51,053 bases of DNA, taken from NCBI GenBank assembly GCA_947074295.1, contig CAMTPC010000010.1, positions 1-51,053 on the forward strand, in the 5' to 3' direction. The translations under genes were made by a program, and so were the position numbers. Positions 40,333 through 47,427 of the stretch are shown piece by piece. Below the pieces are notes generated by a model. The model did not search any database. It saw nothing but the letters and a program-made list of their open reading frames with translations, and was not told the DNA's origin. Position 1 is the stretch's first letter. Every line of letters starts with the position of its first letter. This DNA is from an uncultured Bacteroides sp. (lineage in GTDB: Bacteria > Bacteroidota > Bacteroidia > Bacteroidales > Bacteroidaceae).

Positions 40333-41073
40333 ATGAGAAAACTTACTTCTGGTATATTTATTTGCTTGATAATATTACTATCTGCATGTAAACAAACTTC
40401 TATTGAGAAACAGATAGAAAAAACATTCAAAGAGTTTGCTGATACTACGTTTTATGCACCGATAACACTGGATAGGGTAGTGGCTATCGAACCTCATGAT
40501 TCGATCACGGCACAACTGATCTGGATGGCTTGTGCCGATCTGAAAGAGGCTGCCAATGATATGCCCGAGATGATAGAACGCTGTACGGCGATGAGACAAT
40601 CAGAACAAGTGGAAAAGGTAATGCGCTCTAAAGACCCTAAAGGCGAAAAGAAGCGATTGGCTATTCTCTCTGCCGACAAATATGTAGAAGCCTTGCGCGA
40701 ACTGTATCCCGCCATGGATCACCTAAGTGCGGAACTGGCTCATCTCACTGCCGATTCGCTTTGGATTAATCGGCTGAATATCGTGATCTATCAAGTGTTC
40801 TATAAACTGCATCACCAGCCAGTGAATGAGGATTATGATCCTTACTATGCTGTGGTAAACTATTCGGTAAACCCACCACGCATCATCATTTGCGAAAAGT
40901 GTGACGATGATTTCGATCAATATACCTATCTGATCGGTGTGATCAATAATCTGGGTTCTATCTATACCGAGATGATAGATGTACGTTATAACTACTATAA
41001 TATGATGCTGGAGGCTGTCGATGGGAATCAAATAGACTATGTAAGGGCTGAAATTCCACCGCTCGTGGAATAA
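40333..41073 (+). CDS. Hypothetical lipoprotein
   Basis: A 246-residue protein with a lipoprotein signal (lipobox LLSAC, lipidated Cys19). The rest is mainly helical and charged, with no recognised domain; CEKCDDDFDQYTYL near residue 185 is a Cys/Asp-rich patch. It is not recognised beyond being an envelope lipoprotein. It runs toward cas9, and the tracrRNA gene begins its terminator only 19 nt past its stop, so the two transcripts converge. Nothing suggests a role in CRISPR function. Confidence 0.7.
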   Translation: MRKLTSGIFICLIILLSACKQTSIEKQIEKTFKEFADTTFYAPITLDRVVAIEPHDSITAQLIWMACADLKEAANDMPEMIERCTAMRQSEQVEKVMRSKDPKGEKKRLAILSADKYVEALRELYPAMDHLSAELAHLTADSLWINRLNIVIYQVFYKLHHQPVNEDYDPYYAVVNYSVNPPRIIICEKCDDDFDQYTYLIGVINNLGSIYTEMIDVRYNYYNMMLEAVDGNQIDYVRAEIPPLVE

Positions 41074-41091
41074 ATAGGGAAGGAAAAGGTC

Positions 41092-41122
41092 AAAAAAAAT
41101 CCCCCGTTAAAGTACGAGGGGA
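41092..41122 (-). terminator. tracrRNA terminator
   Basis: On the minus strand TCCCC-T-CGT pairs with ACG-GGGGA (one bulged T) around ACTTTA, followed by eight T. It only works leftward, away from cas9. Confidence 0.9.
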
Positions 41123-41174
41123 ACTGATGTTTTCACAACGGAATCATCCTTATTGTGATTTGCTTCAATTAGTT
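41092..41174 (-). ncRNA. tracrRNA of the type II-C CRISPR system
   Basis: An RNA of about 83 nt read on the minus strand, divergent from cas9. Its 5' end (41152-41174) is an anti-repeat: it pairs with the first 24 nt of the CRISPR repeat (GTTGTGATTTGCTTTCAATT and on), with one bulged base and one terminal G-U. Then come a short GGA/UCC hairpin (41140-41149), the stretch GTTGTGAAAACAT also recalled in other Bacteroidota tracrRNAs, and the terminator hairpin with eight U. A TATATTTG -7 box (41179-41186) puts the start at about 41174, exactly where the anti-repeat begins. This guides crRNA processing and loading into Cas9. Confidence 0.88.
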
Positions 41175-41177
41175 GGA

Positions 41178-41197
41178 ACAAATATAAAGATATTTGT
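41178..41197 (-). promoter_or_regulatory. tracrRNA promoter inside a palindrome
   Basis: The -7 box TATATTTG (41179-41186, minus) lies within a perfect inverted repeat ACAAATA-N6-TATTTGT (41178-41197), which looks like a regulator site. No good -33 element was seen. Confidence 0.65.
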
Positions 41198-41229
41198 CGA
41201 AATAACTAGTGTGTTATGTGTTTATTTTT

Positions 41230-41237
41230 TATATTTG
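41230..41237 (+). promoter_or_regulatory. -7 box of cas9-cas1-cas2
   Basis: TATATTTG, the same octamer as in the tracrRNA and array promoters, gives a leader of about 24 nt to the cas9 ATG. Confidence 0.65.
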
Positions 41238-41265
41238 GAAGAATAAACAAATAAACTGATAGCAT

Positions 41266-44200
41266 ATGAAAAAAACACTAGGGCTGGACTTGGGAACCAA
41301 CAGCATCGGATGGGCTATAGTGTGCGAAAATCTGGAGGATAGGGATTGCCCCAAAAAGATAGAGGCAGTAGGTAGCCGTATTATTCCGATGGACGCGGCT
41401 ACGATGAGCGAATTTGATAAAGGAGTAACCAAATCACAAACTGCAGAAAGGACTGGGTTTCGCTCGACAAGACGCTTACGCGAGCGCCATTTGTTGCGAC
41501 GCGAACGACTGCACCGTGTATTGGCCAAACTCGGATTCTTGCCCGAACACTATAGGGCAGCACTCGATATAAAAACCGGGAAGATGAAAAATGATGTGGT
41601 AGTGAAACTCCCTTGGCGTGATACTGCCGATGGAAAGGCCGAATTCATCTTCCAGGAATCTTTTCAAGAAATGCTGGCAGATATGTATGCCGCCAATCCA
41701 CAGCTAAAAGCACATGAACAGAAGGTGCCTTATGACTGGACCATCTATTACTTGAGGCATAAAGCACTAACCGAGAAGATCAGTCGTGAAGAACTAGCCT
41801 GGCTGCTACTGAACTTCAATCGCAAAAGAGGCTACTACCAACTTCGTGGTGAGGATGAGGAAAAAGAAGAGCGTCAAGAGGAATACCATGCCTTGAAGGT
41901 GATGGCTGTTGAAGCCACCGATGAGAAGAAAGGGAAGGATACTTGGTATAAAGTACATCTGGAAAATGGATGGATTTACTCAAGGGCAAGCAGTGCACCA
42001 CTTGACTGGGTGGGCACGGTCAAGGAATTCATCGTTACGAAATCAACCCATAAAGATGGTTCGGAGAAATTATCCTTCCGAGCACCCAAAGATGATGACT
42101 GGAATCTGCGTAAGAAGAAAACAGAAAACGATATTGCAACAAGTGGAAAAACGGTGGGGGCATTTATCTATGAATCGCTATTGAAAGACCCTTCACAGAA
42201 GATTAAGGGTGATCTGATAACAGTTATCGAGCGTAAATGCTATAAAGATGAACTGAAACAGATCTTAGAGAGACAGACTGCCTTCCACTCCGAACTACAG
42301 AATGACGAACTCTACGAGGCTTGTATTAAGTTGCTATATCCACAAAATGAAGCACATCAGCGCAATGTGCTTAACCGTGGTTTCTCTTATCTTTTTATAG
42401 ATGATATATTGTTTTATCAAAGACCTCTGAAAACAAAGAAATCGTTGATAGACAACTGCTCTTACGAAACGACACAGTATATAGACCAAGAAACTGGTGA
42501 AATAAAAAAGGCACCAGTGAAGTGTATCGCTAAGTCGCATCCGCTGTATCAAGAATTCAGGGTGTGGCTATTCATACAGAATCTGCAAATCTATCAACGC
42601 GAAAGATATGTAGAGGGTAAGTTGCGGGTGGACTATCCTGTGACGAACGAACTGCTGCGGACCGATGCAGACTATGTAGCACTGTTTGACTGGCTCTGTA
42701 CGAAAGAAAAAGTGGACCAGGATATGTTCCTGAAATATCCGCCTTTTGGCTTGAAGAAAAAAATGAATGACTATCGGTGGAACTATGTAGAGGATAAATC
42801 CTATCCGATGAATGAGACCAAGAGCCATTTTCTGAAATATCTTCATAAGGCTGGGATGAATGCGGACTTTCTGACGCGTCGACGCGAAGAGGCATTGTGG
42901 CATCTGCTCTATTCCATAGAAGATAAGACGGAACTGGAAAAGGCATTGCACAAATTTGCCTTGCGCGAGGGAGGAAGTGAATCGTTCGTAGAAGTGTTCA
43001 AGAAGTTTCCTGCTTTTAAAAAGGAATATGGCGCCTACTCGGCCAAGGCGTTGAAGAAGATGCTACCGTTGATGCGGGTGGGCAAATACTGGGCGCAGGA
43101 GGATATAGAGGCTTCTACTATGGAACGAATCACCAAGATCATGTTGGGTGATCAGCTGGGCATCGCACAAGAAAGTGCAGTAAAACGCTTGAGTGAATTA
43201 ACTGTTATCGACCAATTCCAGAGATTGCCTTTATGGCTAGTGTGCTATATCGTATATGGCAGACACTCCGAAGCTGCGAATGTGTGTAAGTGGCATAACC
43301 CTGGGGATATCATGACTTTCTTGAAGGATTTTAAGCAACACTCGCTTCGCAATCCTATCGTAGAGCAGGTGGTGATGGAAACATTGCGTGTGGTGCATGA
43401 TGTATGGCTGCAGTGCGGACAATTGGACGAAATACATATTGAACTGGGACGAGAAATGAAAAACCCAGCGGATGTGCGTCTGCGTATGAGTAACCAGAAT
43501 CGTGACAACGAACAAACGAATTTCCGTATCAAAACACTCCTCATGGAATTTATGAATCCAGAATTCGGTGTGAAGAATGTGCGTCCTTTCTCGCCCAATC
43601 AGCAAGAGATACTTCGACTCTACGAGGAAGAGGTGTTGACCAGTACGATTGATATTCCAGAGGATATTCAGGCTACCTTGAAGAAGTTCAGGGAGATTGA
43701 TGCCGCAAAACGACCTACCACAAAAGAGTGTCTGCGCTATAAGCTATGGCTGGAACAGCGCTATCGCTCGCCCTATACAGGAAAAATCATTCCTTTAGGA
43801 GAACTTTTCACGCCTGCCTACGAGATCGAACATATCATTCCGCAATCTCGCTATTTCGATGATTCGATGGCCAATAAGGTGATTTGTGAAACGGAGGTTA
43901 ATAGACTGAAGGGTGCGATGCTGGGATATGAGTTCATTAAAGAATGTCGAGGAACGATAGTGGCACTGGGAAATGGTAAAACGGTAAGAGTTTTTGCGCC
44001 TGCCGAATATGAACAGTTTGTTCAGGATCACTACTCTAAATTGAGAGGTAAGCTAGAACGCTTGTTGATGGAAGAAATACCAGAGAAATTTGTGGATCGC
44101 CAACTCAATGATAGCCGTTATATTAGCAAGTATATCAAATTTATACTCTCCAACATCGTACGCGTAAAATCTACTAACGGTGAATACGAACCCGAAGCGG

Positions 44201-45753
44201 TATCGAAAATGCTGATCAGCTGTACAGGTGGAGTGACTGATCGACTGAAAAGAGACTGGGGAATCTATGATGTTTGGAATAGAATTGTTTATCCCCGATT
44301 TGAAAAACTGAACGAAAAAACGGGAACCAATAATTTTGGGCACTGGGTTAATAAAGAGGGCAAACGGTACTTCCAGATTGAAATGCCTCTAGAGCTTCAA
44401 AGGGGATTCAATAAGAAGCGCATCGATCACAGACATCATGCGATGGATGCCATTGTAATAGCTTGTGCCTCTCGAGACCATGTAAACTATCTCAATAATG
44501 AATCGGCAAGAAGAGACGCTAAGCGAACCAGAAGTGACTTGAGAAAAGCGTTGTGCAAAAAGTATTATATAGATGCCGAAGGCAATTACCAATGGCTTAT
44601 TGCTAAACCATGGGAGAGCTTCACGCAGGATGTTTATGCTGCTTTATTGGGTATAGTCGTGAGCTTTAAACAAAATCTTCGGATTATAAACAGGGCCACC
44701 AACTTCTACCAGCACTATGATGCACATGGGAAAAAGGGTAATGTGAAACAAGAAGGAGAAAATCATTGGGCAATACGTAAATCGCTACATAAAGGCACTG
44801 TACAAGGAAGAGTAAATCTGCGTAAAGTGAAAACCGAACGTATCTCAGTCACTCTGGAACATTCGGAGAGAATCGTAGACAAAGCACTCAAAAAGAAGAT
44901 CAATGAACTGCGTAGGTTTAAATATACCGATAAAATGATCATTGACTACTTTAAAGGGAATGTAGCATATTGGAAGGAACTTGATTTGGCTAAAATACCA
45001 ATCTATTATTTTACGGACGAAACGACCGAACCTATGGCAGCCGTACGTAAAAGTATCGGTACGCATTTGACGGAGAAGCGGATAACTGAAACAGTTACTG
45101 ACTCAGGTATTCAGAAGATACTGCTGAGACATCTAAAGGACAATGGCGGTAACCCCGAACTTGCTTTCTCGCCCGACGGAATCGAAAGGATGAATCAGAA
45201 CATTATCACTCTGAATGATGGCAAATTTCATCAGCCTATATATAAAGTTCGCATCTATGAAACACTAGGACGAAAATTCCCCGTGGGTGAAACAGGTTGC
45301 AAAAAGCAAAAATTTGTCGAAGCTGATAGAGGAACAAATCTATATTTTGCCATATATGTTGATGAAGAAGGTAAACGAATATTTGAATCCGTTCCGTTCA
45401 TTGTATGTATTGAACGTCTTAAGCAAGGCTTGTCTCCCGTTCCAGATCGCAATGCAGATGGATACCCACTGCAATTTATCCTTTCACCCAATGACTTGGT
45501 GTATCTGCCCACGGACGAAGAAAAGGTAAATGGTGTCAATAAGGATGCACTGGATAAGTCTAGAATATACAAATGTGTGTCTTTTACCACAAGGCAATGC
45601 TTTTTTGTTCCCTCCACCATGGCTTATCCCATTGTGAATAACTATGAGTATAGTGTGTTGAACAAACTAGAAAAGAGCATTGACGGTGAGATGATAAAAG
45701 AGCATTGCATTCCAATAAAAGTAGATCGATTGGGGAATATTGTTCAAATGTGA
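41266..45753 (+). CDS. cas9: Type II-C Cas9 RNA-guided endonuclease
   Basis: A 1495-residue Cas9, long for subtype II-C and close to the large Bacteroidota members. RuvC-I has Asp8 in LGLDLGTNSIGWA; the Arg-rich bridge helix RSTRRLRERHLLRRERL (about 66-82) follows, then the helical recognition lobe (to about 700). RuvC-II has Glu726 in IHIELGREM; the HNH domain has His856 in YEIEHIIPQSRYFDDS with the later Asn of EVNRLKG; RuvC-III has His1058 and Asp1061 in HRHHAMDA. The remaining 430 residues are the wedge and PAM-interacting part. Both nuclease sites look intact. It is followed by cas1 after 22 nt. With no csn2 or cas4, the subtype is II-C. Confidence 0.97.
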   Translation: MKKTLGLDLGTNSIGWAIVCENLEDRDCPKKIEAVGSRIIPMDAATMSEFDKGVTKSQTAERTGFRSTRRLRERHLLRRERLHRVLAKLGFLPEHYRAALDIKTGKMKNDVVVKLPWRDTADGKAEFIFQESFQEMLADMYAANPQLKAHEQKVPYDWTIYYLRHKALTEKISREELAWLLLNFNRKRGYYQLRGEDEEKEERQEEYHALKVMAVEATDEKKGKDTWYKVHLENGWIYSRASSAPLDWVGTVKEFIVTKSTHKDGSEKLSFRAPKDDDWNLRKKKTENDIATSGKTVGAFIYESLLKDPSQKIKGDLITVIERKCYKDELKQILERQTAFHSELQNDELYEACIKLLYPQNEAHQRNVLNRGFSYLFIDDILFYQRPLKTKKSLIDNCSYETTQYIDQETGEIKKAPVKCIAKSHPLYQEFRVWLFIQNLQIYQRERYVEGKLRVDYPVTNELLRTDADYVALFDWLCTKEKVDQDMFLKYPPFGLKKKMNDYRWNYVEDKSYPMNETKSHFLKYLHKAGMNADFLTRRREEALWHLLYSIEDKTELEKALHKFALREGGSESFVEVFKKFPAFKKEYGAYSAKALKKMLPLMRVGKYWAQEDIEASTMERITKIMLGDQLGIAQESAVKRLSELTVIDQFQRLPLWLVCYIVYGRHSEAANVCKWHNPGDIMTFLKDFKQHSLRNPIVEQVVMETLRVVHDVWLQCGQLDEIHIELGREMKNPADVRLRMSNQNRDNEQTNFRIKTLLMEFMNPEFGVKNVRPFSPNQQEILRLYEEEVLTSTIDIPEDIQATLKKFREIDAAKRPTTKECLRYKLWLEQRYRSPYTGKIIPLGELFTPAYEIEHIIPQSRYFDDSMANKVICETEVNRLKGAMLGYEFIKECRGTIVALGNGKTVRVFAPAEYEQFVQDHYSKLRGKLERLLMEEIPEKFVDRQLNDSRYISKYIKFILSNIVRVKSTNGEYEPEAVSKMLISCTGGVTDRLKRDWGIYDVWNRIVYPRFEKLNEKTGTNNFGHWVNKEGKRYFQIEMPLELQRGFNKKRIDHRHHAMDAIVIACASRDHVNYLNNESARRDAKRTRSDLRKALCKKYYIDAEGNYQWLIAKPWESFTQDVYAALLGIVVSFKQNLRIINRATNFYQHYDAHGKKGNVKQEGENHWAIRKSLHKGTVQGRVNLRKVKTERISVTLEHSERIVDKALKKKINELRRFKYTDKMIIDYFKGNVAYWKELDLAKIPIYYFTDETTEPMAAVRKSIGTHLTEKRITETVTDSGIQKILLRHLKDNGGNPELAFSPDGIERMNQNIITLNDGKFHQPIYKVRIYETLGRKFPVGETGCKKQKFVEADRGTNLYFAIYVDEEGKRIFESVPFIVCIERLKQGLSPVPDRNADGYPLQFILSPNDLVYLPTDEEKVNGVNKDALDKSRIYKCVSFTTRQCFFVPSTMAYPIVNNYEYSVLNKLEKSIDGEMIKEHCIPIKVDRLGNIVQM

Positions 45754-45775
45754 AGTTGAATAAATGTTTTGACCT

Positions 45776-46708
45776 ATGATTAAAAAAACATTATACTTTG
45801 GTAATCCGGCTTATCTTTCACTGAAAGATAAACAGCTCGTAATCAAACTACCTGAGATCTCGAAGGTGCAGGATATACCGGATGCCTTAAAAGAGGAGAT
45901 GAAGATAACGAAACCAATAGAAGATATTGGTGTGGTAGTATTGGATAACAAACAGATTACGCTGACATCAGGACTATTGGAGGCCTTGCTCGAGAATAAT
46001 GTAGCTGTGATAACGTGTGACAGCAAAAGTATGCCCGTTGGGCTAATGCTGCCCCTTTATGGCAATACGACACAGAATGAAAGATTCCGTATACAGCTCG
46101 AAGCCTCATTGCCATTAAAAAAACAATTGTGGCAACAAACCATCAAAGCAAAGATTTCCAATCAGCATACTGTCTTGTTGAAATGCAAACAAGAGAATAT
46201 GCGTTGTATGCAGGTATGGGCCAATGAGGTAAGAAGTGGTGATCCAGAAAATACAGAAGCACGTGCAGCAGCCTTTTATTGGAAAAACCTCTTTGGGCAC
46301 ATTGAGGGCTTCACACGCGAACGGGATGGAACACCTCCTAACAATCTGCTCAACTATGGATATGCCATTCTTCGTGCTATTATAGCGAGAGCGTTGGTCT
46401 CCAGTGGTTTGTTGCCGACTCTTGGAATACATCATCATAATAGATATAATGCCTATTGTCTAGCCGATGATATAATGGAGCCTTATCGCCCCTATGTCGA
46501 TGAATTAGTCTATGAAATAGTGCTAAGCGGAAAAGACTATTCAGTCCTGACCAATGAATTAAAGGCGATATTACTTACTATCCCTACGCTTGATGTGAAG
46601 ATAGGTAATAAGAGAAGTCCTTTGATGATTGCAGCTGGACAAACTACCGCATCGCTATTTAAATGCTTCAATGGTGAATTGAGGAATATCGCTTATCCTT
46701 TAAAATAA
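45776..46708 (+). CDS. cas1: Cas1, spacer integrase
   Basis: A 310-residue type II Cas1. The N-terminal beta domain opens with KKTLYFGNPAYLSLKDKQLVI; the helical catalytic domain carries the metal ligands, seen as the Glu of ARAAAFYWKNLFG (about 162-174), the His of LPTLGIHHHNRYNAYCLADD (about 217-236) and the acidic pair in ADDIMEPYRPYVD. With Cas2 it integrates new spacers. Its stop is followed directly by the cas2 ATG. All the key residues seem present, so acquisition should be possible in spite of the tiny array. Confidence 0.96.
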   Translation: MIKKTLYFGNPAYLSLKDKQLVIKLPEISKVQDIPDALKEEMKITKPIEDIGVVVLDNKQITLTSGLLEALLENNVAVITCDSKSMPVGLMLPLYGNTTQNERFRIQLEASLPLKKQLWQQTIKAKISNQHTVLLKCKQENMRCMQVWANEVRSGDPENTEARAAAFYWKNLFGHIEGFTRERDGTPPNNLLNYGYAILRAIIARALVSSGLLPTLGIHHHNRYNAYCLADDIMEPYRPYVDELVYEIVLSGKDYSVLTNELKAILLTIPTLDVKIGNKRSPLMIAAGQTTASLFKCFNGELRNIAYPLK

Positions 46709-47041
46709 ATGGAACGTTTAAGTGAATATCGAATCATGTGGATACTTGTTTTTTTTGACTTGCCTACCGAAACTAAAAAAGACAAAAAGGCCTACACAGC
46801 CTTCAGGAAAAATCTCCATAAGGATGGATTCACTATGTTTCAATTTTCAATTTATGTACGTCATTGTGCAAGTAGTGAAAATGCAACAGTGCATATCAAA
46901 CGAGTAAAATCATTCCTACCAGAGTTTGGGCAAATTGGAATCATGTGTGTCACAGATAAGCAATTCGCCAGTATTGAATTGTTTTATGGAAAGAAAATAC
47001 AGCAAGTTACCACTCCAAACCAACAACTCGAATTGTTTTAA
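46709..47041 (+). CDS. cas2: Cas2
   Basis: A 110-residue Cas2 with the ferredoxin-like fold: WILVFFDLPTETKKDKKAYTAFRKNL at the N-terminus with the conserved Asp, DGFTMFQFSIYVRHC in the centre and a C-terminal strand QQLELF that packs on the partner. It starts immediately after the cas1 stop, and a terminator follows 5 nt behind the gene. Confidence 0.96.
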   Translation: MERLSEYRIMWILVFFDLPTETKKDKKAYTAFRKNLHKDGFTMFQFSIYVRHCASSENATVHIKRVKSFLPEFGQIGIMCVTDKQFASIELFYGKKIQQVTTPNQQLELF

Positions 47042-47045
47042 AACA

Positions 47046-47073
47046 AAAAATCCCGCCTAAAAGCGGGATTTTT
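47046..47073. terminator. Bidirectional terminator between cas2 and the array
   Basis: 11-bp arms AAAAATCCCGC (47046-47056) and GCGGGATTTTT (47063-47073), 6-nt loop. It ends cas mRNA from the left and pre-crRNA from the right. Confidence 0.92.
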
Positions 47074-47149
47074 CACATCGAGCAACAGCATTTTATTTAT
47101 TCTAAAAATCTTTGTAAGTAGCAGATGTACAGTTAGATATACGGATTGT

Positions 47150-47273
47150 ACTGTTGCCAATAATTCAAAGATAACTAATTGAAAGCCAATCACAGCACGG
47201 TTTAAACAGTGAAATGTAACATTGAGACTGTTGCCAATAATTCAAAGATAACTAATTGAAAGCAAATCACAAC
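47150..47273 (-). CRISPR. Minimal type II-C array: two 47-nt repeats, one 30-nt spacer
   Basis: Repeat copies at 47227-47273 and 47150-47196 differ at two positions (both in the copy nearer cas2, which is therefore the degenerate terminal one). The spacer between, 47197-47226, is 30 nt, the usual II-C size. On the minus strand the repeat begins GTTGTGATTTGC and ends GGCAACAGT; its first 24 nt pair with the tracrRNA anti-repeat, which fixes the orientation as leftward. The leader side is 47274-47320. The 47-nt length matches repeats recalled in Bacteroides II-C systems. What the spacer targets is unknown. Confidence 0.93.
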
Positions 47274-47319
47274 ACTAATTGAATAAACTCATTCTTAGTG
47301 TATGGAATTTTCTATATTA

Positions 47320-47327
47320 CAAATATA
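47320..47327 (-). promoter_or_regulatory. -7 box of the CRISPR array
   Basis: TATATTTG on the minus strand places the pre-crRNA start near 47315, with about 42 nt of leader before the first repeat. The rest of 47328-47427 is AT-rich with nothing else seen. Confidence 0.65.
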
Positions 47328-47427
47328 CGGCTTTCAGTATATATTCTATCTTAATCTGCGCTAATATATTGAAAATGTTGAGCAGATTTAATAATATTAA
47401 TCCTTGCTGAGATGCTTTGTTATACGA

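Noticed and set aside
47074..47149. A possible further spacer and repeat on the cas2 side of the array
   Set aside because: No repeat remnant can be aligned between the cas2 terminator and the degenerate repeat, so this is array trailer sequence.
47330..47352. GCTTTCA...TCTATCTT resembling a broken CRISPR repeat or a second anti-repeat
   Set aside because: The match needs several gaps and mismatches, far worse than the anti-repeat at 41152-41174, and no terminator follows.
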